Assembly (NCBI RefSeq): GCF_031458115.1
Contig: NZ_JAVDXV010000001.1
Coordinates: 248,001-312,000, forward strand
DNA: 64,000 bases
DNA from: Pelomonas asaccharophilus_A
Lineage (GTDB): Bacteria; Pseudomonadota; Gammaproteobacteria; Burkholderiales; Burkholderiaceae_C
Direction: 5' to 3'
Each line of letters opens with the position of its first letter. Position 1 is the stretch's first letter. This document shows, in pieces, positions 40,763 through 49,751 of this stretch. The notes below the pieces were generated by a model. That model did not search any database, had not been told where the DNA came from, and saw only the letters and a program-made list of their open reading frames with translations. Made by a program: the position numbers and the translations under genes.

Positions 40763-42595
40763 TCAGTTCGCAGGGATGAGGTCGATGGCGTCGAAGGACA
40801 GCGCCGGGCTCAGGAAGTTGGTACCGGCCGTGCCACTGGCGACGTTCAGCGTCAGCACATTGGTGCCGACGACCAGCTGCGAGGCCGGGATGTCGAACGT
40901 GTAGGTGCGGTTGAAGCCGCGGTAGGTGCCCACGGTCAGGTTGCGCGACACCTTGGGCGGCGCGGGCGGGATGGCGGACGACCAGCTGTTGACGGTGACG
41001 ATGGGGCGCGCGCTGTTGTAGTCGGCCGTGATGCCCAGACGCAGGCGCAGCGGCTGCGTGTTCTGGCCGCGCTTGAGCACGAAGCGCACCTGCAGGTTGG
41101 GGTTGTGGTCTTTCCACTGGTAGGCCGGCCATTGCGTCGCGGCGTTGGACTGGCCGATGACGAAGGGCGCCGGCTTCCACGACGCCATGCGCACGTCGCC
41201 GGGGTGCATGAAGGTCAGCTGGTCGCCGTTGATGAACTCCTGTGGCGTGCCGTCCCAGCGGCCGATGCGCCAGATGGCGGGCGTGGCCTCGGGGTCGGCC
41301 GTGATGGCCACCGGGCTCAGCGCATAGCTGGCATTGGCGGTCACCGTGACGGGCACGGTCTGCACGGCCAGCTCGCCCTTGTAGACGGTCATCGTGTAGT
41401 TGCCCGGCAGCATGCCGGTGGCCGTGAAGTGGCCGTCCACGGGATCAGCGTCCACCCAGTACTGCGCTTGCGCATTCGCGAAGCCCACCGTGTAGGGCAC
41501 GCCGGCCACGCGACCGGTCAGGCCGGCCACCGTGACGGCGCCGCGGCCCATCGGCGGCACATAGCCCACCAGGCCCATCTGGCCGTACCAGCTGGTGTCG
41601 GGCCGCGCGGTCGGCGCCGCGCCGCCGTTGAAGATCATCGTGTACGTGTTCAGCACGTTCAGGCGGAAGGGTTCCGTCTGCGCCTCGCCGTAATTGACCA
41701 TGTAGGTCAGCTCGTTGTGCGTGCTGGTGATCTGCTGCAGCAGGCTGCGGTAGAACGGGCCGCTGGAGCCGCCTTCGTTGTTGTCGCGCCAGAACCAGAT
41801 GCCCACGCCGGGGCCGGTGCCGCCCAGGAACTCCCAGTCCTTCAGGCGGCGGTTGGCGTAGTGCTTGGAGCGGCTCTGGCCGTAGCGCGCGTCGCCGGCC
41901 GCGAAGCCGAACACGTCGCTGGCTTCGATGGCGCCGCTGGTGCCGCGCAAGTCCTCGGCCCAGTAGCTCTCGCCGCCGTAGGTGATGAGGCCGCCGGCCG
42001 CGTTGGCCGGGCCCCCGTTGGGCAGCTTGGCGATGGGCACGCGCGCGATGAAGCGCACCAGGCCGTGCACGTCGGGCTGCTCGGTGAAGTGCGTGCCCAT
42101 GTGGATGTTGGACTCGCCCTTCTTCACCAGGTAGTAGTGCGTCAGCACGCCGCCCTTGGTGCTGTTGACGGTCAGCGTCACGCGGATGAAGGCATTGCCG
42201 GTGACGACGCCGCCATTGGTCGTCGCGGCCGGCACCACGCTGCCGTCGGCATTGACCAGCTCGGCCTTCACGGCCACGGCGCCCACGCCGGTGTAGAGCC
42301 AGTCGGCGCCCGAGTTCAGCTGCGTGCCGCGCGCCGGATCGGCGTACTCCACGCCCTGGTAGACCATGCTGGAGATGTCGCCGGCGGAGGTGGTGCTGGC
42401 GCCGTTGTCCCAGGCGCGCACCTTGAACACCAGGCCGGCATCGGTGTCGATGACGTACTGCGGGCGCGCGGGGTTGCCGCTGTCGTGCACCGTGGTGATG
42501 GTGAAAGCCGCCAGCGCGGCCGGAGAGGCGGATGCGGCAAGCAGGGCCGTGGCCAGCCAGCGCGCCCAGGGCGGGCGCGAGCACGTCGTGTTCAT
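40763..42595 (-). CDS. Rhamnogalacturonan endolyase, PL4 family
   Basis: The protein has 610 residues with a signal peptide ending SASPAALA. PL4 three-domain order: an N-terminal beta-sandwich catalytic domain (~30-360; FTITTVHDSGNPARPQYVIDTDAGLVFKV, TEQPDVHGLVRFIARV, GIWFWRDNNEGGSSGPFYRSL), an fn3-like domain (~365-440; GYVPPMGRGAVTVAGLTGRV, GHFTATGMLPGNYTMTVYKGELAV) and a C-terminal jelly-roll (~455-610). PL4 cleaves RG-I internally by beta-elimination and is best known from fungi, plants and soft-rot bacteria. It heads a two-gene operon with the PEP-CTERM protein. Confidence 0.9.
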   Translation of the reverse strand: MNTTCSRPPWARWLATALLAASASPAALAAFTITTVHDSGNPARPQYVIDTDAGLVFKVRAWDNGASTTSAGDISSMVYQGVEYADPARGTQLNSGADWLYTGVGAVAVKAELVNADGSVVPAATTNGGVVTGNAFIRVTLTVNSTKGGVLTHYYLVKKGESNIHMGTHFTEQPDVHGLVRFIARVPIAKLPNGGPANAAGGLITYGGESYWAEDLRGTSGAIEASDVFGFAAGDARYGQSRSKHYANRRLKDWEFLGGTGPGVGIWFWRDNNEGGSSGPFYRSLLQQITSTHNELTYMVNYGEAQTEPFRLNVLNTYTMIFNGGAAPTARPDTSWYGQMGLVGYVPPMGRGAVTVAGLTGRVAGVPYTVGFANAQAQYWVDADPVDGHFTATGMLPGNYTMTVYKGELAVQTVPVTVTANASYALSPVAITADPEATPAIWRIGRWDGTPQEFINGDQLTFMHPGDVRMASWKPAPFVIGQSNAATQWPAYQWKDHNPNLQVRFVLKRGQNTQPLRLRLGITADYNSARPIVTVNSWSSAIPPAPPKVSRNLTVGTYRGFNRTYTFDIPASQLVVGTNVLTLNVASGTAGTNFLSPALSFDAIDLIPAN

Positions 42596-42900
42596 GAAGT
42601 CTCCAGTTCTGTGTGTTTGTTCACGTGACGCGGCGGGACGCTGCGTCCGTGGCGGCGGACTCTAGGGAGACATGTGCTTGCTGTGCGGTCAACCCGGTGA
42701 GCGTTTCATCGCGGTACGGCGCCGCTATATCGCGGGGTGATCGTGGGAGCGCTCAACGCGTGAAAAACGGGATCGCTTGCGGCGTTTCGTCCTGCATCCG
42801 ATGGATGGAAACCCTGGGTTGCTCCCCAGTTCTGAGGGGCGCTTTGCGTGACGGCTGCCTAAGCTGAAGAGGTCACTACAGCAGCCTCAGGGAGCAAGAC
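42596..42900. other. Divergent intergenic region, PL4 / astacin-like protease
   Basis: These 305 bp carry no gene that I can support. They hold the promoters of two divergent genes. A GAG-containing purine stretch (GGGAGCAAG) about 5 bp before the ATG at 42901 is a plausible ribosome-binding site. A regulator half-site is given separately. The AT-richer stretch around 42765-42780 could contain a promoter element, but I cannot assign boxes with confidence. Confidence 0.5.
42697..42707. promoter_or_regulatory. Candidate RhaR half-site upstream of PL4 (GTGAGCGTTTC)
   Basis: The 11 bases are identical to the right half of the palindrome at 37259-37284. The site lies 102-112 bp before the PL4 start codon. 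An exact 11-base match is expected only a few times per hundred windows of this size under uniform base composition, so it is probably meaningful, but it is a single half-site and not a palindrome. It would place PL4 in the same rhamnose regulon (inference). Confidence 0.45.
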
Positions 42901-44043
42901 ATGGCCACTTCATCAGGCGCCCGCCGCAACGCGGCCGACGACACGGCGCAGCCGCTGCGCTATGCCTATCACTACTGCAACGTGCGCCCCGGCCTGCCGC
43001 CCGTTACCGGGCCGCAGATGGGCGATGAGCGCGCCTCCGCCATCAACACGCTGCGCGACAAGTGGCTGAACGGCACCGAGCTGACGTACTACTTCTACGA
43101 CCAACCCACAGACGGCCAGAACGTGCTGCTGGCCGACGGCAGCACGCGCTTCGTGCCCTGGGCCGGGCCTGATGCGCAGAAGCAGGCGGTGCGCAAGGCG
43201 TTCAAGGTCTGGGCCGACCTGGGCCTGGGGCTGCGCTTCAAGGAAGTGCCGGCGCGCGAGCAGGCGCTGATCCGCATCGGCTTCATGGCCGGCGACGGCA
43301 GCTGGTCGTACGTGGGCCGGGTGGTTCGCGAGATACCGGCGGGCGAGCGCACGATGAACATCGGCTGGGACGTGACGCAGGACCTCGACACCGCCATCCA
43401 CGAGATCGGCCACACGCTGGGCTTCAACCACGAACACCAGAACCCGTTCTCCGGCATCGTCTGGGACGAGGAGAAGGTCTACGCGGCGCTGGCCGCGCCG
43501 CCCAACCGCTGGCCACGCGAGAAGACCCACTTCAACATCCTGCGCAAGCTGGATCCGAGCACCGTGGAAGGCACGTCCTGGGACCCGGACTCCGTCATGC
43601 ACTACCCGTTCGACGCAGGCCTGATCCTGGAGCCGGCCAAGTACCGCATGGAGCCCTTGCAGCCGCCCGGCGGCCTGTCGGCGCGCGACATCGCGCAGGT
43701 GCGCAAGGTCTACCCGGCGCAGCCGCCGGTGAACGAGTTCGAGGAGCTGGCGCTGTCCGAGTCGCGCCGGTTGACCATCGCGGCCGGCCAGCAGATCGAC
43801 CTGCGGCTGAAGCCGTCCCGCACGCGCAACTACCAGATCGCGACCTTCGGCGAGGCCGACACGCTGGTGGCGCTGTACGAGGACGTGGGCGGCGAGCTGA
43901 AGTTCCTGGCCGGCGACGACGACAGCGGCGAGGACCGCAACGCCCAGCTCAGGCTGAGGCTGCAGCGCACGCGCAACTACGTGCTGCGGGTGCGCATGTA
44001 CTTCGCGTCTTTCGCCGGTGAGACGGCCGTCATGTGGTGGTGA
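42901..44043 (+). CDS. Astacin-like (M12A) zinc metalloprotease with C-terminal PPC-like domain
   Basis: The protein has 380 residues. The zinc site HEIGHTLGFNHEHQ carries H167, E168, H171 and H177, and the Met-turn is in SVMHYPFDAG, so the fold is metzincin/astacin-like. Residues ~275-380 form a beta-sandwich similar to PPC domains (RLTIAAGQQIDLRL, NYVLRVRMYFASF). No signal peptide is visible at the N-terminus, which is unusual for the family; export by another route is possible. It is divergent from PL4. Its relation to polysaccharide use is unclear. Confidence 0.83.
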   Translation: MATSSGARRNAADDTAQPLRYAYHYCNVRPGLPPVTGPQMGDERASAINTLRDKWLNGTELTYYFYDQPTDGQNVLLADGSTRFVPWAGPDAQKQAVRKAFKVWADLGLGLRFKEVPAREQALIRIGFMAGDGSWSYVGRVVREIPAGERTMNIGWDVTQDLDTAIHEIGHTLGFNHEHQNPFSGIVWDEEKVYAALAAPPNRWPREKTHFNILRKLDPSTVEGTSWDPDSVMHYPFDAGLILEPAKYRMEPLQPPGGLSARDIAQVRKVYPAQPPVNEFEELALSESRRLTIAAGQQIDLRLKPSRTRNYQIATFGEADTLVALYEDVGGELKFLAGDDDSGEDRNAQLRLRLQRTRNYVLRVRMYFASFAGETAVMWW

Positions 44044-44050
44044 GCAGGCG

Positions 44051-45289
44051 CTACCTGATGAGCGCCTGGTAGGTCAGGTTGCGCACGCGCAGGTTCAGCG
44101 TGGAGTTGCCCGCGGGGCGCAGCTGCGTCATCAACAGGATGACCAGGCGCTCCTTCGGGTCCACCGTGTACTGCGGGAAGTAGGCGCTGCCCCAGCCGAA
44201 CGCGCCTTCGCTGCCCAGCTCCTTGAAGCCGCCGCGCTTCACGTTGACCCAGAAGCCCAGGCCGAAGCCGTCGGCATCGCCGCGGGCCTTGTCGGCGAGG
44301 TGGTCGGCGGTCATCAGCTCCACCGTCTTGGGCGCCAGCAGGCGCTGGCCGTCCAGCTCGCCCTTGTTCAGCAGCATCTGCAGGAAGCGCGTGTAGTCGC
44401 CCGCGGTCGACACCATGCCGGCGCCGCCCGAGAACAGCTTGCGCGGTCCGTTGACGAAGTCGCTCTTGGCGGATGTTTCCATCAGCTTGAGCTGGCCGCC
44501 TTCCAGGCCGTAGACATGTGCCAGGCGCCCCACCTTCTCGGGCGGCAGGTGGAAGCTGGTGTCCGGCATGCGCAACGGATCGGTGATGCGCGTCTTGATG
44601 AACTGGTCCAGCGACTGCCCCGACACGACCTCGACGAGGCGGCCCAGCACGTCGGTCGCATAGCCGTAGATGAAGGCCTCGCCCGGCTGGCTCTGCAGCG
44701 GCAGCGCGGCCATGCGGTCGGTCCAAGCGGCAAGCGTCTCGTCGTGGCCCACCAGGTACCAGTCCTTCATGCCGGCCGCGTCGTAGGCCGCCTTGGCGGG
44801 GCCGGGGCCGTAGCTCATGCCGGCCGTGTGCGTCAGCAGGTCATGGATGGTCAGCGACCGGCGCGCCTTCTCGGTGCTGCCGTCGGGCCTGGCCACCTGC
44901 AGGTTGGCGAACGCCGGCAGGTACTTGGCGACCGGGTCCTTCAGCAGGAAGCGGCCTTCCTCGTACAGCATCATCGCGGCCACCGACGTCAGCGCCTTCG
45001 TCATGGACGCGATGCGGAAGATCGTGTCCGTGCGCATGGGCTTGGCGCCCTCGATGTCCTGCTGGCCATAGGCCTTGAACACCACCGGCTTGCCGTCGCG
45101 CAGCACCACCATGACGCCGCCGGCCAGCTGCTGGCGGGCGATCTCGTCGTTGATGGCCGTGTCGAGCCGCTGCAGGCGCTCGGCCGAGAAGCCTGCGACC
45201 AGTGCGGGCTTGGGCGGGGTGGCGGTCGTGACAGGGGCGTGAAAGAGCGCGGCGCAGGCCAGCGCCACGGCAAGGGCGGTTGTTTTCAT
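44051..45289 (-). CDS. Class C beta-lactamase-fold serine hydrolase
   Basis: ATG 45289 gives 412 residues with signal MKTTALAVALACAALFHA; ATG 45304 is possible. The SxxK motif is S95-M-T-K98 in FRIASMTKAL, the YxN-type tyrosine is in FIYGYATDVLG, and GEAFIYG, LTIHDLLTHTAGMSYG and a C-terminal GSEGAFGWGSAYFPQY complete the fold. Such proteins are often esterases (family VIII) or D-aminopeptidase-like rather than beta-lactamases. Following CE12 by ~155 bp on the same strand, it may be an accessory esterase (inference). It converges with the astacin-like gene, 7 bp apart. Confidence 0.82.
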   Translation of the reverse strand: MKTTALAVALACAALFHAPVTTATPPKPALVAGFSAERLQRLDTAINDEIARQQLAGGVMVVLRDGKPVVFKAYGQQDIEGAKPMRTDTIFRIASMTKALTSVAAMMLYEEGRFLLKDPVAKYLPAFANLQVARPDGSTEKARRSLTIHDLLTHTAGMSYGPGPAKAAYDAAGMKDWYLVGHDETLAAWTDRMAALPLQSQPGEAFIYGYATDVLGRLVEVVSGQSLDQFIKTRITDPLRMPDTSFHLPPEKVGRLAHVYGLEGGQLKLMETSAKSDFVNGPRKLFSGGAGMVSTAGDYTRFLQMLLNKGELDGQRLLAPKTVELMTADHLADKARGDADGFGLGFWVNVKRGGFKELGSEGAFGWGSAYFPQYTVDPKERLVILLMTQLRPAGNSTLNLRVRNLTYQALIR

Positions 45290-45381
45290 GCTGCGTGTTC
45301 TCATAGGTCCGTTCGGTGGCCTGGTGTCTTGAACTGCGGGCCGAGCGCCGGGCCGCCCCAAGCCGGCCCGCAAGCATCGCC

Positions 45382-45428
45382 GTCCCCTCGGGGGACCGAC
45401 CAGGCTCGCCCGCGTTCAGCGGGGCGAG
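45382..45428. repeat. Paired GC hairpins in the gap between CE12 and the serine hydrolase
   Basis: Stem 1, GTCCCC-TCG-GGGGAC, is at 45382-45396; stem 2, CTCGCCC/GGGCGAG, is at 45405-45428. They lie in the 155-bp gap 45290-45444 after the CE12 stop on the minus strand. The sequence type (CCCCTCGGGGG followed by a second GC stem) resembles the hairpins at 61322-61358. They could be a Rho-independent-like stop or a dispersed repeat. Confidence 0.5.
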
Positions 45429-45444
45429 TCTGGGCGAGGGGCCG

Positions 45445-46695
45445 TCAGTCCCCGAGAGGTCTGAGTTGGGTGAAGCCGGGGCTGGTCGCAACGCGGAACT
45501 GCTCCGGTGCCGGCGGCTGTGCCGGCGAGATGGCGCCCAGATCATCGCGCAGTTGCGCGGCCACCGGCACGCGGGCTTCCCTCAATCCCTGCGCGATCAA
45601 ACGGGCCAACTGCATGGCGCCGTAGTTGTTGTGGTGGGTGTTGTCCAGCTTGCCGTTGTTCATCGGATGCGCGGCCTGCGAGCGCTCCGGGCCCAGCGCC
45701 TCGTAGAACTGGATGCTCATCGCGTTGAGGTCGATGAAGGCCAGCTTCATGTCCTGCGCCACGGTGCGGGCGGCGTTGGCGTACTCGGTCAGGCTGGGGC
45801 GCAGCTTGGCGGTGGCCGGGTCGAAGTTGCGGCGCTCCATCGACGACACGATGACGGGGATGCCGCCGCGCGCCTGGATGGCTTGAGCATGCGTGCGCAT
45901 CTCGGCCTTGTAGGTCTCGGCATTGCCGCTGCCGTCCTTCTGCTGCTTCTGGTCGTTGTGGCCGAACTGCAGCAGCACCGTGTCGCCGGGCTGCAGCATC
46001 GACAGGATCTTGTCGATGCGGCGCCGGTTCAGCGAATCGCGGAAGGTCTCGCCGGACTCGGCGTGGTTGGACACGGCGACCGTCGGCTTGAACAAGACCG
46101 TCAGCATCTGTCCCCAGCTGGCATAGGGCTCGCCGGACTGGTCGGCCACGGTGGAGTCACCCAGCAGGTAGACGGTGGGGGCCTTGACGGGCTCGATGGT
46201 CAGGCGTTGCAGTGCCGGTTGCTGGCCGTTGATTTCGAGCGTCAGGCGGCGGTCCCAGGCCCAGGCTTCGCTGCTGATCTCGCGGTCCTTCAGCTTCACG
46301 CGGCCGGCTTCCACGCCGTGGGTCGCGGTGATGTTGGCGGTGCGGACGTTGACGAGGAAGCTGTGGGTCTGTGTGGCGCCGGCGGGCACCTTGATGCCGT
46401 CGAGTTGCAGGCGGCGCAGCTCGGCCTTGATCGTCGTGTCGCTGGCCTCCTTGCTTCCCAAGGTCGCCGTCACGCGGTAGTTGCCGTCGGGCAGGTCCAC
46501 CGAGAAGAAGTAGGGCTGGCCGGCGGCGTTGCGCTTGTCGTCGGCTTCGAAGCCGTGGCCGCGTTCGCGGCTGTAGACGGTGTCGTTGGCGATGGCGATT
46601 TCGCCCTGTGCCGGCTTGCCGTCGAAGGTGAAGCGCAGGGTTTGGGCTGACGCTGCGGTGGCGAGCAGGGTGGTGATGAGCAGGAGGTGCTTCAT
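45445..46695 (-). CDS. Rhamnogalacturonan acetylesterase, CE12 (GDSL/SGNH)
   Basis: The protein has 416 residues with signal MKHLLLITTLLATAASA. Residues ~20-165 form a beta domain (LRFTFDGKPAQGEIAIANDTVYS, FFSVDLPDGNYRVTATLG). The SGNH hydrolase begins at TVYLLGDSTVADQSGEPYASWG (Ser of block I), followed by HAESGETFRDS (Gly), QFGHNDQKQQ (Asn) and DNTHHNNYGA (His, block V). CE12 removes acetyl groups from galacturonate in RG-I, exposing it to lyases. It lies downstream of the second PL26, separated by repeat B. Confidence 0.9.
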   Translation of the reverse strand: MKHLLLITTLLATAASAQTLRFTFDGKPAQGEIAIANDTVYSRERGHGFEADDKRNAAGQPYFFSVDLPDGNYRVTATLGSKEASDTTIKAELRRLQLDGIKVPAGATQTHSFLVNVRTANITATHGVEAGRVKLKDREISSEAWAWDRRLTLEINGQQPALQRLTIEPVKAPTVYLLGDSTVADQSGEPYASWGQMLTVLFKPTVAVSNHAESGETFRDSLNRRRIDKILSMLQPGDTVLLQFGHNDQKQQKDGSGNAETYKAEMRTHAQAIQARGGIPVIVSSMERRNFDPATAKLRPSLTEYANAARTVAQDMKLAFIDLNAMSIQFYEALGPERSQAAHPMNNGKLDNTHHNNYGAMQLARLIAQGLREARVPVAAQLRDDLGAISPAQPPAPEQFRVATSPGFTQLRPLGD

Positions 46696-46732
46696 ATGCT
46701 TGTTCGTTGGTGTGGGTTGATGGCAAGGCCCA

Positions 46733-46995
46733 TGCCGGGATGCGCGCCCGGCAGCGCGGCAACTTTCTTCTGCGGCGCCAGAAGAAAGTCACCAAGAAAG
46801 ATGCGCTGAACCGCATCCCATCGCGACGCCGCCAGGCGCATCGCGCGAAGACGACCAGCGGCTTGGCGCATAGACGCGACCCGCTGCGCTCTCGCGGCTG
46901 TTCTTGCGACGAGCAGCGCAGATCGCACCTTCACGCCGATTGACGCCGGCTGCACGCCGAGCTCATCCGTTGAATGCAACGCCGCTCGGGCGGCG
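46733..46995. repeat. Repeat B: truncated copy of the mosaic element
   Basis: It fills most of the 323-bp gap 46696-47018. It starts TGCCGGGATGCGCGCCCGGC, contains the stem ACTTTCTTCTG/CAGAAGAAAGT at 46762-46789, continues with CGACCCGCTGCGCTCTCGCGGCTG and ends after the hairpin GCCGCT/CGGCG. It lacks the right third and the terminal CCTACTTT stem found in copies A and C, stopping about 24 bp before the PL26 stop codon. No gene is supported inside it. Confidence 0.85.
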
Positions 46996-47018
46996 TGCAA
47001 AGCAGCCCGAGGCAACAG

Positions 47019-49751
47019 TCAGTCCTTCAGATGCTCGCCAACGAGGGCGAGGTTCTGAATCGCCGCGAGGCCCCATTGCGCGGTGTCGTTGGTGCTGACC
47101 CAGGGCACTTCGTCCACCGGGTTCAACGCCAGCGGCCCAGACACCCGGACCGTCTTCAACGTCTTCACGCCACGCGGATCGTCCATCCAGAACTCCTTCC
47201 ACGCGCGCTGCGCCAGCGCCGCATCGTTCTTCTGCGCGGCCGCATAGGCCGTCAGCCGCGAGTGGCCCACCAGCAGCGCATTGCCGCCACCGTGCGGTGC
47301 GCCCAGCGCCTTGACCTGTTCGTCGCGCGGCGCGTTGTACAGCGTGCAGTACTGCAGCCAGGCGGCGCGGAAGGCGGGTTCGTCGATCAGGTCCACCAGC
47401 TCGGCCATCATCTCCATGCCGCCGAACACGGCGCTCAGGTGGCTGGCCGACAGCTTGTTGCCGCTGACGTTGTGCAGCGCGCCTTCGTTGGGGCCCGTCG
47501 GCTCGTAGCCGCCGCTGCCGGTGAAGAAGCCGTTGGGCATGCCCGCGATGCCCTTCATGCCGCGCAGCAGCTTGTTGCGCCAGCGAGCGTCGCCGGTGCG
47601 CTCCCATTCGGTCATGAAGTTGGCGACCAGCGAACCCCAGTCCGTGCCGAAGCCGATGCGCGCGGGCCACGGGCCCTTGTCCACGCGGCCGGCGATCTTG
47701 CGCACCGGGTCCACCTCGTCGAGCTTCTGGTCGACGTCCAGCACCTCGCGCATCACGTCGCCGATGCGTTCGTCGCCGGTGAGGTAGTAGTAGAAGCGCC
47801 GGTTGGCCGACGTGGAGATACGTGCCTGCTTGGCGCTGCAGCCCCAGTGCTGCACGTTGTGGCGCGTGCCCAGGCCCTTGAAACGGCCGGCGTGGTAGAT
47901 GTCGACGTCGGCCGTGTGATGCACCATGGCCTCGGCGACGCGGAAGATGTCGGCGCGGCCCGAGCGCAGGAAGGCGTACCAGAGCCAGATGTCGGGCGAC
48001 AGCTCCGAGTTGTCCCAGGCGTAGCCACCCACGTCGTAGCGCCATTCGTGGCGGTCGTTGTCGTAGGTGTGGCGGAAGTCGCCGTAGTCCCAGAAGCCGT
48101 ACCAGTGGCGCTGCTCGATCTGCTTCTTGTAGTAGTCGAACAGGAAGTCGAGCTTGTCCTCGATCTTCACGCGCGCCGGCGTGCTACGGTCGGGCAGGCT
48201 CCACAGCTTGCCGAACACGCCGGCCTGCAGGTAGCGCGACGGATGCGCGGCGAGCTGCGGCGGCGTCTGCACGGCGGCGGCCATCTGCACGAGGCGCTCG
48301 CGCGTCGGCGTGGCGGCCAGTGCCCACAGCGTGATCTCGCTGCTGCGCGCAATGCCCACCGGCGTGCCGAAGCCCTTCTCGTAGTCCTCGTAGGTGATCT
48401 CCAGGCCTTCGAGCTCCTGCTCGTGCGTCTCCATGCCCAGGCCATCGTGATAGAAGCGCAAGTCCATGGCCGGCGCCTCTGGCGAGTGCATCCAGACGGT
48501 GACCTGCGCGGTCTCGGTGATGGCGTTGCGGATGTCCAGCTGCGTGGGGTGGCGCTGCCAGAAGTCGCGCAGGCCGAAGGCCACGCCGCCGGTCGCGCCG
48601 CCGATGTAGCCGCTGCCCGGTGCACGCTGGCCGAAGGCGGCGGGAATCCAGCCGTGGCCGGGCTTGGTGCGCTTCCTGATCTGGAAGCTGTCGGCGCTGA
48701 GCTGGCTCAACGTGTAGTCACCCCAGGACGGGATGCGGTGGTGCAGCTTGCGCACCTGCGGGCCCCACTGCTCCAGCGGCGGCGTGGCGCGGCCGGCGAG
48801 CTGGGCCTCGCGAACGGCGGCGCCGGCGTCGCGGCGCAGGCCGGTGAGGTTGCGCACGCCCTCGGCCCACAGGCCTCCATCCTGCCCGGCGAAGCGCACG
48901 TGGCGGTCGTAGGGTTCGTCGCGCATGGGCACGTCGAAGCGCAGGCCGATGCCGCGCAGGAAGTCCTTCTGGTCGTCACCGTCGAAGACGAAGGTGTGCA
49001 TCACGCGCACATGCTCGGCGCCGGCGTGAAAGTAGAAGCGCACCGAGAACGGCAGCCACTCGCGGCCAGCGGCACTGCGGTGCTGGCCATCCACCTTGAC
49101 GACGGCGCGCACGGGGCCGGTCTGCTCGACGCTGAGCTTGGCGATCCGGCTCTCGAACGCCGTCTGCGTGACGGCGCCCTGCAGCGCGTCGGGCTTGTCG
49201 TCGGTCTGCGCGATCAGCGTGGCGGCGCGCAGGATGTCGCGGCCGTCGCGGGTGATGCTGCGGATGAGCTGGACGCCGCTGCGCGGCAGCGTGGCGCGGA
49301 TGACGCCGGTGTCCACCTCGATGACGTCCGCGGTCTCCTTCACGCTGACCTTGGCGGCAACCACGGCCGTGCCCTTGCCGGCGCGGATGCGCGGTGCGGC
49401 GCCGGTGTCCACGCCGGCGGGGAAGGCGTGCGCTGTCCACTTCAGCGAGCCGTCGGGCCAGAAGGCGAGTGGCCAGGTCTGCAGCGGCAGCGGCTTGCCC
49501 TGCGCGTCTGCGGCGTTGAACTCCGTGCCCTTCTTGTGCTGGCCGCGCGGCCAGGGCAGGCCCAGCGTGGCGCCCAGCGGCAGGGCAGGGGCGGCGCCGT
49601 CCAGCCAGCGCAGGGCTTCGGTGTCGGCGCTCAGCGCCGGCGCGGCGGTCGTGGTGGCCGCAGCCCCGGCCGTGATGCCAGCCAGTCCGCCGATTCCGGC
49701 GACCGGCAGGGAAGCGGTTTTGAAGAAGCGGCGGCGGCTGAAGTCAGTCAT
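47019..49751 (-). CDS. Exo-rhamnogalacturonan lyase, PL26-like (copy 2)
   Basis: ATG 49751 overlaps the transporter stop (ATGA) and gives 910 residues with Tat signal MTDFSRRRFFKTASLPVAG. It shares blocks with copy 1: LGLPWPRGQ, QTWPLAFWPDGSLKWTAHA, LPFSVRFYFHAGAEHVRVMHTF, YGFWDYGDFRHTYD, YDVGGYAWDNSELSPDIWLWY and LGTRHNVQHW. The predicted product is unsaturated GalA-Rha. Being coupled to a sugar symporter, with GH105 two genes upstream, suggests that this copy serves the import route. The two copies diverge enough to imply different chain-end or decoration preferences (inference). Confidence 0.86.
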   Translation of the reverse strand: MTDFSRRRFFKTASLPVAGIGGLAGITAGAAATTTAAPALSADTEALRWLDGAAPALPLGATLGLPWPRGQHKKGTEFNAADAQGKPLPLQTWPLAFWPDGSLKWTAHAFPAGVDTGAAPRIRAGKGTAVVAAKVSVKETADVIEVDTGVIRATLPRSGVQLIRSITRDGRDILRAATLIAQTDDKPDALQGAVTQTAFESRIAKLSVEQTGPVRAVVKVDGQHRSAAGREWLPFSVRFYFHAGAEHVRVMHTFVFDGDDQKDFLRGIGLRFDVPMRDEPYDRHVRFAGQDGGLWAEGVRNLTGLRRDAGAAVREAQLAGRATPPLEQWGPQVRKLHHRIPSWGDYTLSQLSADSFQIRKRTKPGHGWIPAAFGQRAPGSGYIGGATGGVAFGLRDFWQRHPTQLDIRNAITETAQVTVWMHSPEAPAMDLRFYHDGLGMETHEQELEGLEITYEDYEKGFGTPVGIARSSEITLWALAATPTRERLVQMAAAVQTPPQLAAHPSRYLQAGVFGKLWSLPDRSTPARVKIEDKLDFLFDYYKKQIEQRHWYGFWDYGDFRHTYDNDRHEWRYDVGGYAWDNSELSPDIWLWYAFLRSGRADIFRVAEAMVHHTADVDIYHAGRFKGLGTRHNVQHWGCSAKQARISTSANRRFYYYLTGDERIGDVMREVLDVDQKLDEVDPVRKIAGRVDKGPWPARIGFGTDWGSLVANFMTEWERTGDARWRNKLLRGMKGIAGMPNGFFTGSGGYEPTGPNEGALHNVSGNKLSASHLSAVFGGMEMMAELVDLIDEPAFRAAWLQYCTLYNAPRDEQVKALGAPHGGGNALLVGHSRLTAYAAAQKNDAALAQRAWKEFWMDDPRGVKTLKTVRVSGPLALNPVDEVPWVSTNDTAQWGLAAIQNLALVGEHLKD

